Positions 7,565 through 15,342 of a DNA stretch of 33,317 bases are shown here, piece after piece. The DNA lies in assembly GCA_039814715.1 (NCBI GenBank), contig JBCCAR010000036.1, positions 1 to 33,317 of the forward strand, read 5' to 3'. Position numbers and translations under genes: made by a program. The DNA is from CAKZYD01 sp039814715 (GTDB taxonomy: Bacteria > Pseudomonadota > Alphaproteobacteria > Sphingomonadales > CAKZYD01). The notes under the pieces are model-generated. The model searched no databases. It was not told the origin of the DNA and saw only the letters and a program-made list of their open reading frames with translations. How positions within the stretch are numbered: the first letter of the stretch is position 1; every line of letters starts with the position of its first letter.

Positions 7565-7679
7565 TCATTCCTTGTTTTTTAGCATTGCTACAATCACAGG
7601 TATACACCGCTGCGCCTCGGCAATCGTTTATATCGGTTCTATTTATACGTCTGTTTATCTGCTTATTTATATTTGTAAC

Positions 7680-7693
7680 AGTCTTTAAAGACT
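7680..7693. promoter_or_regulatory. 14-bp perfect palindrome in the AT-rich leader of the chemoreceptor gene
   Basis: AGTCTTTAAAGACT lies 46 bases before the chemoreceptor ATG, in a strongly AT-rich stretch (about 7625-7700) with repeated TTTAT words roughly every 12-15 bases. There is no hairpin loop, so it is a better candidate for a dimer-binding site than for a terminator. The protein that might bind it is unknown. Confidence 0.3.
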
Positions 7694-7739
7694 TTTCATT
7701 CTAAGCCCTGCCCAAGTCTTGTTAGCCGGAGCGTTAAGA

Positions 7740-9818
7740 ATGAATCAGTGGACCATTTCAAAGCAGATTTACGCATGCGCGGGCGTCGTCATCGGCCTCC
7801 TCGCTTTGTTGGCTGTTGTCAGTTTGATCGCAACGGCAAAGCTCTCTGGGGCATTTACGGACTATCGTACAACTGCGAGGCAAACCCAGCTGACGTCATT
7901 TTTAATTGAGGATTTGTTTAAGACGCGTTTGGCGGCGTTTAGCTACCGGCTGCAAGCGTCGGATGAAAAAGCACAGGCAGTTGATGCGAGCGTGCGCGAG
8001 ATTATCGGCGGACGCGAAAAAGCGCTAGCGTTATTCTCACAGACACCAGAGGCACTGGTTGTCCTTGATGAGGTGGAGCAGTCCATCTCGCAGTACCAAG
8101 ATGCCTTTGCAGACATGAAAGCGCTTCAGGACGAACGCAATGCGCAGGTGCCAGTTCTGGCGCAAATTGGTTTAAAAGGCCGCAAGCAATTGTCGCAGAT
8201 TATGCAGACCGCGTTTGAAGATGGTGATCCCGTTGCTGCCTATTATGCTGCTAGGGCCCAAGAGAGCCTCATGCTAGCGCGGTTTTATGGCGAGCGGTTT
8301 TTGCTAGACAACACGCGCGCAGATCTTGACGAAGCAAGCGGGCATATTGCGCAAGGCCTTGAGGTTGCTGCCACTTTATTGACTGAGCTGCAAAACCCCC
8401 GGCGCTACGCACTGGCGCAAGCCACAATTGAGGACCTTAAGCGCTATGACGAAGGCTTATCCAAGGTGTCGAAGGTCATCTTTGCGCGCAACGAAATTCA
8501 AGCGAATACGCTCGATAAACTCGGTCCTGTCATGCAGGCCAAATACAAGACACTTTTTGACAATGCGGTCCTCGCGCAGGACACAATAGGTCCGCGCGGC
8601 GCCGCAACTGCCAAGATCACGCTCATTTTGGTGGCGCTGATTGGGATTGGGTCGTTAATTGCCGGGACACTTCTGGCGATGAAAATAGGCAAGCGCGTCT
8701 CAGCTCAAGTGAGCAACATGGCAGCGATCATGTCCGCCGTGGCCAAAGGTGATCTTGACAAGGATGTGCCTGGCGCGGAGTTGGATAATGAGCTTGGCCG
8801 GATGGCGCGCGCCTTGGCGGTGTTTAAGAAAACCGGGAAAGAAGCCAAAGAGCTTGCGGCTCAAACTGAAGCAGCCAGAGCGCAAAAAGAGCATGACGAT
8901 GCGAAATTGGCCGCTGAACAAGCGCAGTCGCAAAAAAATAAAGAAGAAGATATGGCGGCAGAGCTGCGGCGTCAAAAGCGCGTAAGTGACTGTGTGGAAG
9001 CCTTTACCAGCGGCGTCGGCGAAGTGTTGACCCGCGTTTCCTCCGGCACACTGCAGCTCAATGAAACAGCTGCAAAGATGACGCAGATTGCGGATACGAC
9101 AAAGGAGCAATCCACCAGCGTTGCCAGTGCGTCGGAGCAAGCAGCAACCAATGTCTCCAGCGTGGCATCTGCTGCTGAAGAACTCTCGGCGTCGCTCAGA
9201 GAAGTCACGCAGCGGGTCGTCGATGCGTCTACATTGGCACAAAACGCTTCTACGGAAGCGGAGCGTACCAATGAGATCGTGGACGGGCTGACAAGCTCAG
9301 TCCAGGAGATCAGCAGTGTTACCGGTCTTATCCAAGAGATTGCTGAACAGACCAATCTATTAGCGCTGAATGCAACGATCGAAGCAGCGCGCGCGGGCGA
9401 GGCGGGCAAAGGGTTTACTGTGGTTGCCAGCGAGGTAAAAACGCTGGCGGCTCAGACCGGCAAAGCAACGGAAGATATTGCCAAGCAGATTGACCGCATG
9501 CAGGCCGTGACAAAGGAAGCCGTTGCTGCGATCTCCTCAGTCAATACAAGTGTGCAGCGCATTGATGAAAGTGCGACGGCGGTGGCCGCAGCAGCCGAAG
9601 AGCAAACCGCTGTGACGGCTGAAATCTCAGCCAATGTTCAGCAAGCCGCCCTTGGTACGCGCAACGTAACGGACAATATCGTCGCTGTGAGCAGCAAAGC
9701 GACAGAGACAGGCGATATTGCTGGGGTTGTGCGCGACGCCTCTGAGCAGCTCAGCGGCGAGGCGGAGCGATTGAATGCACTCGTCGAGACCTTTGTGGAA
9801 GACGTGCGCGCTGCTTAA
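7740..9818 (+). CDS. Methyl-accepting chemotaxis protein with large periplasmic helical sensor domain
   Basis: A 692-residue transmembrane chemoreceptor. The first helix is near residues 12-34 (GVVIGLLALLAVVSLIA). About 255 periplasmic, mainly helical residues follow, of a length and character like the helical bimodular (HBM) sensor domain. The second helix is near 291-313 (ITLILVALIGIGSLIAG), then a HAMP domain to about 366 and a long cytoplasmic coiled coil. The signalling tip EIAEQTNLLALNATIEAARAGE, near 532, contacts CheA/CheW. There is no CheR-docking pentapeptide at the C-terminus (ends in VEDVRAA). I choose the ATG at 7740, which has GGAG eight bases upstream, over a TTG at 7719. It sits between aroA and cmk, with no chemotaxis genes nearby, so it is an orphan receptor. 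The ligand is unknown. Confidence 0.95.
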   Translation: MNQWTISKQIYACAGVVIGLLALLAVVSLIATAKLSGAFTDYRTTARQTQLTSFLIEDLFKTRLAAFSYRLQASDEKAQAVDASVREIIGGREKALALFSQTPEALVVLDEVEQSISQYQDAFADMKALQDERNAQVPVLAQIGLKGRKQLSQIMQTAFEDGDPVAAYYAARAQESLMLARFYGERFLLDNTRADLDEASGHIAQGLEVAATLLTELQNPRRYALAQATIEDLKRYDEGLSKVSKVIFARNEIQANTLDKLGPVMQAKYKTLFDNAVLAQDTIGPRGAATAKITLILVALIGIGSLIAGTLLAMKIGKRVSAQVSNMAAIMSAVAKGDLDKDVPGAELDNELGRMARALAVFKKTGKEAKELAAQTEAARAQKEHDDAKLAAEQAQSQKNKEEDMAAELRRQKRVSDCVEAFTSGVGEVLTRVSSGTLQLNETAAKMTQIADTTKEQSTSVASASEQAATNVSSVASAAEELSASLREVTQRVVDASTLAQNASTEAERTNEIVDGLTSSVQEISSVTGLIQEIAEQTNLLALNATIEAARAGEAGKGFTVVASEVKTLAAQTGKATEDIAKQIDRMQAVTKEAVAAISSVNTSVQRIDESATAVAAAAEEQTAVTAEISANVQQAALGTRNVTDNIVAVSSKATETGDIAGVVRDASEQLSGEAERLNALVETFVEDVRAA

Positions 9819-9868
9819 GGTGCGACGCACATCTCGACTTTCTTTGCCGACCTAGCTAGGCCTAGGGC

Positions 9869-10516
9869 ATGATCATTACGATTGATGGACCAGCGGCGTC
9901 TGGCAAGGGAACTCTGGCTCGGTTGCTCGCAAAAGAGCTTAGCTTAGCGTATCTGGATACGGGCGGGCTTTACCGTGCGACTGCGCTGGCCATGCTGCGC
10001 TCAGGGCATGATTTGGCCGATAAGGCCGCCGCATCCGCATCTGCGCGCGCGCTTGATGTGGGCACACTCAGCGATCCGCAGCTGCGCGCACAAGACACCG
10101 GCGCGGCTGCATCAAAAATCGCGCGCTACCCTGGTGTGCGCAGCGCTCTATTGGATTTTCAGCGACGTTTTGCTGCCAACCCCCCAGGTAATGCCCGCGG
10201 CGCTGTTTTAGATGGGCGCGATACGGGCAGTGTGATCTGCCCGGATGCTGACGTTAAATTCTATGTTGAAGCCAGCGCTCAAGAGCGCGCCCGCCGCCGC
10301 GCAGCAGAGCTGGCCGCTAAAGGCGAAGACGCTGATCCGTCGCACATTGAAGCAGAGATTATTGCCCGCGATACGCAAGACAAAACCCGAAAAGAAGCAC
10401 CGCTTGTGGTGCCGCCTGGCGCTGCCATTTTGGATACGACAGCGCTCACCATTGAAGAAGCACTGCAAGCGGCCTTGACCATTGTTGCCAAAGCCGCTTG
10501 CAAGCCCGGATCTTAA
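9869..10516 (+). CDS. cmk: Cytidylate kinase
   Basis: The 215-residue enzyme phosphorylates CMP and dCMP with ATP for nucleotide recycling. The P-loop is GPAASGKGT (residues 7-15). YLDTGGLYRATAL is the CMP-binding region and LDGRDTGSVICPDADVKFYVEAS is the diagnostic core of bacterial CMP kinases, followed by an Arg-rich ARRRAAE lid. The length is normal. The ATG at 9869 is the only start giving the usual short MIITIDGP N-terminus; no strong Shine-Dalgarno is present. In many alphaproteobacteria cmk follows aroA directly. Here the chemoreceptor gene intervenes, with a 50-base gap that includes CCTAGCTAGG. Confidence 0.96.
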   Translation: MIITIDGPAASGKGTLARLLAKELSLAYLDTGGLYRATALAMLRSGHDLADKAAASASARALDVGTLSDPQLRAQDTGAAASKIARYPGVRSALLDFQRRFAANPPGNARGAVLDGRDTGSVICPDADVKFYVEASAQERARRRAAELAAKGEDADPSHIEAEIIARDTQDKTRKEAPLVVPPGAAILDTTALTIEEALQAALTIVAKAACKPGS

Positions 10517-10525
10517 GCCCAGAGA

Positions 10526-10858
10526 TTAAAAGCGAAACAGGAAGGCGGCGTAGCCGCGGGCGCTGCCGGGTTCAATCGTATCCACGCCCAGGCGTATGGA
10601 GCCATGGCGCAGCACATCACATTCTATGCCGAAATAAAAGTGGCGGTAATGCGCAAAATTGATGGCGGCAAAGCCGCCTTAGATAAGCCCATCGGCATCA
10701 ACGCTTTCATCGCCGTCATCAATGGTATGATAGCCGACGGAAGCACCAATATAAGGTTTAACAACAATTGCGGTTGTCGTCATCGTGCGCGGGTTAGGCA
10801 GATTTCCTTAATCAACGGTAAAACGAGGCGGACTGGCCTGTGCGGCTTGATAAATCCT
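10526..10858 (-). pseudogene. Decayed outer-membrane beta-barrel protein gene
   Basis: One minus-strand frame reads TTTAIVVKPYIGASVGYHTI, then GGFAAINFAHYRHFYFGIEC, and ends in TIEPGSARGYAAFLFRF followed by TAA (10526-10528). The strand-turn-strand alternation, the GGFAAINF...FYFGIE pattern and the terminal Phe are those of small 8-stranded outer-membrane barrels (OmpA/Omp25-like, outer membrane beta-barrel domain). Two TAA codons interrupt the frame, at 10679-10681 and 10808-10810, and no signal peptide or start is recognisable upstream. I read it as the 3' remnant of a dead gene between cmk and rpsA. The two in-frame stops split it into pieces too short to stand out as open frames. Confidence 0.6.
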
Positions 10859-11187
10859 ATCGTCGCAGCGCAGTTCCTTGCATTTGCATGCCAAACACGG
10901 TAAAGCCCCTATGTTTTTAGCTGCCGCGCACGCTTTTCGGCGGGCACGGCACCTGCGCGCAGGCGGGGCTGGAAAACTGCATTGAACTGCATCTGATGAT
11001 CGAGCGGCTTATTCCTATCCATAAGGGAAGAGCTGGCTGGGTCTGTTTTTGCGTTTTGGTTTGAGGCAGTGTTGCTGCGTAACCTTTTGGAAAAATGCTG
11101 ATGTGAGACTAGGCCTGGCAAAGTGCTAGGCAAGACCGCCGGACACAACCGGCTGGCCCGCTTACATAACAGACAATGGAGAGACTT
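10859..11187. other. rpsA upstream region
   Basis: No gene is supported. The stretch should contain the rpsA promoter and its untranslated leader, which in proteobacteria is often a site of S1 autoregulation. A short GC-rich inverted repeat (GCCGG-ACACAA-CCGGC, near 11137-11152) lies in that leader. Short minus-strand frames in this stretch lack recognisable motifs. Older 5' sequence of the decayed barrel gene may be hidden in the left part. Confidence 0.35.
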
Positions 11188-12897
11188 TTGGCAACCACTG
11201 ATATGCCAACCCGCGACGATTTTGCCGCACTACTTGAAGAAACATTGCCCGCTGATGGCGGGTTTGAAGGCCGGGTTGTCACCGGCACCGTGACCAACAT
11301 CGAAAATGATATGGTCGTGATTGATACAGGCCTTAAATCGGAAGGCCGCATTCCCATAAGAGAATTTAGCCGTGCTGGCGAAGAAACGGTTCCCGCTGTT
11401 GGCGAAACTGTTGATGTTTATGTTGAGCGCGTCGAAAACGCGAATGGCGAAGCGGTCCTGAGCCGCGATAAAGCGCGCCGCGAAGAAGCTTGGGATAAAC
11501 TGGAAAAATTAGGCGAGGATGAAGGCCGCGTTGAAGGCGTTATCTTTGGCCGTGTGAAAGGTGGCTTTACGGTCGATCTATCTGGCGCCGTGGCCTTTTT
11601 GCCCGGCAGTCAAGTCGATATCCGCCCCGTACGCGATGTCACCCCGCTGATGGGTGTACCGCAGCCTTTCCAAATCTTGAAGATGGACCGCAAGCGCGGC
11701 AACATTGTTGTCTCTCGCCGGGCGATCTTGGAAGAAAGCCGCGCAGAACAGCGCTCGGGCCTCATGGAAAGCCTGGCGGAAGGTCAGCAAGTCGAAGGCG
11801 TTGTCAAAAACATCACCGACTATGGCGCCTTTGTGGACCTTGGCGGCATTGATGGCTTGCTGCACGTCACTGATATGAGCTGGCGCCGCGTTGGCCATCC
11901 TTCTGAAATCGTCAACATTGGCGAGACGATCAATGTTCAGATCGTGCGCATCAACCGCGACACGCAGCGTATTTCGCTTGGCATGAAGCAGCTGCAAACC
12001 GATCCTTGGGATGGTGTGGAAGCCAAATATCCGCTCAATGCCCGCTTTACTGGCCGCATCACAAACATCACCGATTATGGTGCTTTTGTTGAGCTCGAGC
12101 CTGGCGTTGAAGGTTTGGTGCACGTGTCTGAAATGTCTTGGACAAAGAAGAACGTTCATCCAGGCAAAATCGTTTCCACAAGCCAAGAAGTGGATGTGTT
12201 GGTTCTGGAAGTTGATCCAGAAAAACGCCGCATTTCCCTAGGCCTGAAACAAGCACAGAACAACCCCTGGGAGACCTTCGCTGAGAAGTTCAAGCCCGGG
12301 ACTGACCTTGAAGGTGAAATCAAAAACATCACCGAGTTCGGCTTGTTTGTTGGTCTCGATGGCGATGTCGATGGCATGGTTCATATGTCCGACATTGCTT
12401 GGGAGAAATCCGGCGAAGAAGCGATGGAAGGCTACGTTAAAGGACAAGTCGTCCAAGCGCGTGTGCTGGACGTAGACGTTGAGAAAGAGCGCATTTCGCT
12501 TGGAATTAAACAGCTTGATGATGATCCAATGGCGACCGTTGACGGAAAACGCCGCGGCGATATTGTGACCTGTATCGTTCTCGACGTGAATGATGGCGGT
12601 GTTGAAGTGGAAGTTGGTGAAGGTGGACCCAAGTCCTTTATCCGCCGCTCCGATCTCAGCCGTGATCGCACAGAGCAGCGCCCGGATCGCTTTGCGAAAG
12701 GCGAAAAGGTCGATGCGATGATCACGTCCATTGATCGCTCGAATGCGCGCATTGGCGTCTCCATCAAAGCGCTGGAGATTTCTGAAGAGAAGGCCGCCGT
12801 TGAGCAATATGGTAGCCAAGACTCAGGCGCGAGCCTTGGCGATATCCTTGGCGCAGCCATCAAGGCGCAGGGCAACACGCAGAAAAGCGACGATTAA
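11188..12897 (+). CDS. rpsA: 30S ribosomal protein S1
   Basis: A 569-residue protein with six tandem S1 (OB-fold) RNA-binding repeats that helps mRNAs dock on the 30S subunit. The repeats are easily seen: GTVTNIENDMVVIDTG, GRVKGGFTVDLSG, GVVKNITDYGAFVDLGG, GRITNITDYGAFVELE, GEIKNITEFGLFVGLDG and a diverged sixth. Each of repeats 3-5 ends in RISLG(M/L/I)KQ. I prefer the TTG at 11188: GGAG at 11178-11181 is six bases upstream, and the product would begin (M)ATTDMPTRDDFAALLEE, the usual alphaproteobacterial N-terminus. The ATG at 11176 would put its own Shine-Dalgarno inside the coding sequence. The ATG at 11200 is also possible. Confidence 0.97.
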   Translation: MATTDMPTRDDFAALLEETLPADGGFEGRVVTGTVTNIENDMVVIDTGLKSEGRIPIREFSRAGEETVPAVGETVDVYVERVENANGEAVLSRDKARREEAWDKLEKLGEDEGRVEGVIFGRVKGGFTVDLSGAVAFLPGSQVDIRPVRDVTPLMGVPQPFQILKMDRKRGNIVVSRRAILEESRAEQRSGLMESLAEGQQVEGVVKNITDYGAFVDLGGIDGLLHVTDMSWRRVGHPSEIVNIGETINVQIVRINRDTQRISLGMKQLQTDPWDGVEAKYPLNARFTGRITNITDYGAFVELEPGVEGLVHVSEMSWTKKNVHPGKIVSTSQEVDVLVLEVDPEKRRISLGLKQAQNNPWETFAEKFKPGTDLEGEIKNITEFGLFVGLDGDVDGMVHMSDIAWEKSGEEAMEGYVKGQVVQARVLDVDVEKERISLGIKQLDDDPMATVDGKRRGDIVTCIVLDVNDGGVEVEVGEGGPKSFIRRSDLSRDRTEQRPDRFAKGEKVDAMITSIDRSNARIGVSIKALEISEEKAAVEQYGSQDSGASLGDILGAAIKAQGNTQKSDD

Positions 12898-12945
12898 ATC
12901 CGATTCGGCGTTCGACAGCGCCAATCGATTTTTTCCATAGGAAGA

Positions 12946-12977
12946 GGTCGCTCCATTCATTGGGGCGGCCTTTTTTT
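12946..12977 (+). terminator. Rho-independent terminator after rpsA
   Basis: A 9-bp stem pairs GGTCGCTCC (12946-12954) with GGGGCGGCC (12962-12970), with two G-U pairs and a 7-base loop ATTCATT. Seven T residues follow (12971-12977). It starts 48 bases after the rpsA stop, so ihfB probably has its own promoter in 12978-13158. Confidence 0.9.
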
Positions 12978-13158
12978 GCGATATATTGCGCCACTTCGCC
13001 TGTTCATAGAGCGTTCATCTTGGTTTTTGGGCCGAAAACACCGGCAAAGTCATTGAATTGGTTGTATTTCTTAAGAAGGTTTGGCAGCCTGGAGGTTCCT
13101 TCTTGGAACTTAAGCAGGGACGGGTTGGATCGACTTCCTAACGGTAAAGGACGACACG

Positions 13159-13440
13159 GTGATCAAATCAGAGTTGCTGGCAAAGTTGGTAGAGACGCAT
13201 CCAAACCTGCTGCAGCGCGATTTGGAGCGCATCGTCAACACAGTCTTTGATGAAATTATCGATGCTCTCGCGCAAGGGGACCGCGTCGAACTTCGCGGTT
13301 TCGGCACCTTTTCCGTCAAGACCCGCCCCGCACGGACCGGGCGCAATCCGCGGACTGGCGAAGCTGTCTCTGTTGACGCAAAATCGGTGCCATATTTTAA
13401 GACCGGCAAAGAGCTGCGCGATCGCTTGAACGAGAATTAG
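13159..13440 (+). CDS. ihfB: Integration host factor subunit beta
   Basis: A 93-residue DNA-bending protein of the HU/IHF fold, acting as a heterodimer with IhfA (not in the window). VELRGFGTFSVK is the family signature, and the beta-arm carries TGRNPRTGEAVSV with the DNA-intercalating Pro. KSVPYFKTGKELRDRLN closes the protein. Length and end are normal. The start is GTG at 13159, with AAAGG ending eight bases upstream; no in-frame ATG fits. The gene follows rpsA, as is common in proteobacteria, and is separated from it by a terminator. Confidence 0.97.
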   Translation: MIKSELLAKLVETHPNLLQRDLERIVNTVFDEIIDALAQGDRVELRGFGTFSVKTRPARTGRNPRTGEAVSVDAKSVPYFKTGKELRDRLNEN

Positions 13441-13482
13441 GCGCCTGATCCGTTTTAGATTGGAAATTTAGTGCGGTATCCG

Positions 13483-13504
13483 CCATTCTGGCCAAACAGA
13501 ATGG
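13483..13504 (+). other. Perfect hairpin just before the lapA ribosome-binding site
   Basis: CCATTCTG (13483-13490) pairs perfectly with CAGAATGG (13497-13504) around the 6-base loop GCCAAA. No T-run follows, so it is not a standard terminator. It ends four bases before the GAGAGG that serves the lapA GTG start, so it could stabilise the message or tune translation of lapA. Confidence 0.5.
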
Positions 13505-13519
13505 AATGAGAGGTGCTGC

Positions 13520-13924
13520 GTGCTGCGATTACTGTCCACTTTGGTGTTTTTAACCGTTGCTGTTGTTTGCATTTGGCTTGCTGTTGCAAACCGCGATGTG
13601 GTCACCGTCTCGCTTGATCCGCTGCCGGTTGTCGTTCCTGACGTCCCGTTGTTCTTTGTCGGTCTTGCTGGTGTGCTTGTAGGCGTTATTGGTGTATTGC
13701 CGGGGGCAGGGCTGAAATCCTATCTCCTCCGCCGCAAGCTGAAGAAGGCTGAAAAGGCAATTGCAACGTTAGAAGCTGAACGCGCGCAGCTCATGGCCGA
13801 GCGCGATGAGCTGGCGGCGCGCGTGCGGCCTGAAGATGAGCGTTTTGCAGACGCACAAACCATCCAAATGGCACCGGCTGGAAGTCTGGCAGGGCCGTCC
13901 GGCCAAGCTGTTATTCCTGGATAA
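13520..13924 (+). CDS. lapA: LapA domain (DUF1049) inner-membrane protein
   Basis: A 134-residue protein. Two hydrophobic helices (about 3-22, LLSTLVFLTVAVVCIWLAV, and 42-64, VPLFFVGLAGVLVGVIGVLPG) are followed by a charged coiled coil (about 70-105, LLRRKLKKAEKAIATLEAER). The first helix plus ANRDVVTVSLDP is typical of LapA/YciS proteins. In E. coli the LapA/LapB pair regulates LpxC stability and lipopolysaccharide assembly; LapB is not seen here, so a role beyond membrane scaffolding is inferred. The start is GTG at 13520, preceded by GAGAGG. The gene lies between ihfB and pyrF, a conserved position in alphaproteobacteria. Confidence 0.85.
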   Translation: MLRLLSTLVFLTVAVVCIWLAVANRDVVTVSLDPLPVVVPDVPLFFVGLAGVLVGVIGVLPGAGLKSYLLRRKLKKAEKAIATLEAERAQLMAERDELAARVRPEDERFADAQTIQMAPAGSLAGPSGQAVIPG

Positions 13925-13976
13925 AACCGCCCCAAAAGGATTGCGCATAGGGCCTGCGAACGATATTCAGGCGCAG

Positions 13977-14687
13977 ATGATCAACCACCCTGTTTTCGTC
14001 GCTGTTGATACGCAAGATTGCGGCCGCGCGCGCGCGCTGGCGCAGTCGCTTGCGTCAGACGTTGGCGGCATCAAGTTGGGCTTGGAATTTTTCCTCGCCA
14101 ATGGCCCTGCTGGCATTGATGATGTCTGCGTGGATCGCCCGCCGCTATTTTTAGACTTAAAGCTGCACGATATCCCAAACACCGTCGCCAGCGCGGTCCG
14201 CGCTTTATCAGCGTTGAAACACGCACCCGCCTTTTTAACGCTCCATGCCCAAGGTGGACCTGAGATGATCCGCGCGGCCGCCCAGGCCCGCGATGAAGCG
14301 CTACCACAAACAAAGCTGCTCGCCGTGACTGTGCTCACTAGCTTAGACGGAGAGGACCTTGCCGCCATGGGCATCCATGGCCAGCCGCTGGATCAAGTTT
14401 TGCGGCTGGGCGAAATGGCTGTGAGTGCAGGGGCAGATGGATGTGTGTGTTCTCCCCTTGAAGTCGAGGCATTAAGAGAGGCACTGGGCCAGGAGGCGGC
14501 GTTGATGGTGCCTGGTATTCGCCCTGCTGGTGCGTCAAAGGGCGACCAAAAAAGAGTTATGACCCCCGCGGAAGCGGTTAAAGCTGGCGCAAATTTCCTT
14601 GTGATTGGCCGGCCGATTACCCAGGCGCCTGATCCAGAAGCTGCCGCCCAGGCCATATCCCAAGAGCTTGGCTATGACGCGCGTTAA
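13977..14687 (+). CDS. pyrF: Orotidine 5'-phosphate decarboxylase
   Basis: A 236-residue TIM-barrel enzyme for the last step of UMP synthesis. FVAVDTQD is the first strand. FLDLKLHDIPNTV carries the Asp-x-Lys...Asp catalytic tetrad, LTLHAQGG follows, and PGIRPAGASKGDQKRVMTP is the phosphate-gripping loop near the end. The frame stays open upstream to 13806 through lapA, but MINHPVFVAVD from 13977 is the family-typical N-terminus. The ribosome-binding site is weak (CAGG about nine bases upstream). Its 3' end overlaps trpF by 14 bases, so the two are translationally coupled. Confidence 0.95.
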   Translation: MINHPVFVAVDTQDCGRARALAQSLASDVGGIKLGLEFFLANGPAGIDDVCVDRPPLFLDLKLHDIPNTVASAVRALSALKHAPAFLTLHAQGGPEMIRAAAQARDEALPQTKLLAVTVLTSLDGEDLAAMGIHGQPLDQVLRLGEMAVSAGADGCVCSPLEVEALREALGQEAALMVPGIRPAGASKGDQKRVMTPAEAVKAGANFLVIGRPITQAPDPEAAAQAISQELGYDAR

Positions 14688-15342
14688 AACCTGCGGTCTC
14701 AATACTGCTGAGAGTGTTGCTGCCGCGGTGGAAGCAGGCGCCGATTACTTGGGCTTCATCCACTATAGCCTATCTCCGCGTCATCTCAGTCTCGATGAAA
14801 CCGCAGCTCTCATCCATGATTTGCCGGCAGGCACGAAAACAGTCCAAGTTGTGGTCAATCCAGATGACGCTTTGGTGCACGCCTTGGCCGCTGAGCAGCT
14901 CCCAGGCTTTATCCAGCTTCACGGATCAGAGACGCCGCAGCGTGTTGCCGACATTGCGGGCATGGCTAAAAAGCTGATCATCAAAGCGATTTCTGTGCGC
15001 AATCAAGACGATGTGGCGGCTGCGCGGGCCTATCTGCCACATGTCCATGCGCTGCTCTTTGATGCTAAACCGCCAAAGGATGGCGATTGGTTGCCCGGGG
15101 GTAACGGGTTGAGCTTTGATTGGGAAATCTTGGATCAGCCGTGGTTGAGGCAGCAGCGCTGGTTGTTATCGGGTGGCCTTGACGTACAAAATGTTGCACA
15201 AGCCATTCAATTGACTCGCGCGCCGGGCGTGGATGTTTCTTCAGGCTTAGAGACTGCGCCAGGTGAGAAAGACTTGAAAAAAATACGCGCCTTTTTGCAA
15301 GCCGCAAAAGGCAGCGACACTGGACGGCATTATGGGACTTGA
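14674..15342 (+). CDS. trpF: Phosphoribosylanthranilate isomerase
   Basis: A 222-residue TIM barrel for the third step of tryptophan synthesis, converting phosphoribosylanthranilate to CdRP. The N-terminal VKTCGLNT carries the catalytic Cys7, LLFDAKPP the catalytic Asp, and LSGGLDVQN plus GVDVSSGLE the phosphate-binding loops. It is monofunctional; the trpC (indole-glycerol-phosphate synthase) and trpD genes are not in this window, consistent with the split trp genes of many alphaproteobacteria. The ATG at 14674 lies inside pyrF, and the stop overlaps trpB by 11 bases. Confidence 0.96.
   Translation: MTRVKTCGLNTAESVAAAVEAGADYLGFIHYSLSPRHLSLDETAALIHDLPAGTKTVQVVVNPDDALVHALAAEQLPGFIQLHGSETPQRVADIAGMAKKLIIKAISVRNQDDVAAARAYLPHVHALLFDAKPPKDGDWLPGGNGLSFDWEILDQPWLRQQRWLLSGGLDVQNVAQAIQLTRAPGVDVSSGLETAPGEKDLKKIRAFLQAAKGSDTGRHYGT

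Noticed and set aside
9850..9859. CCTAGCTAGG palindrome before cmk as an operator
   Set aside because: Ten bases with low-complexity CTAG repeats, no conserved context visible; too weak to call.
10909..11148. A 79-codon minus-strand frame ending in RARQLKT
   Set aside because: No ribosome-binding site at any ATG, no recognised motif and it lies in the rpsA leader; kept only as a remark on the gap.
11578..12186. A 202-codon antisense open frame within rpsA
   Set aside because: It mirrors the strongly biased codons of a highly conserved gene on the other strand, has no recognisable motif and no ribosome-binding site.
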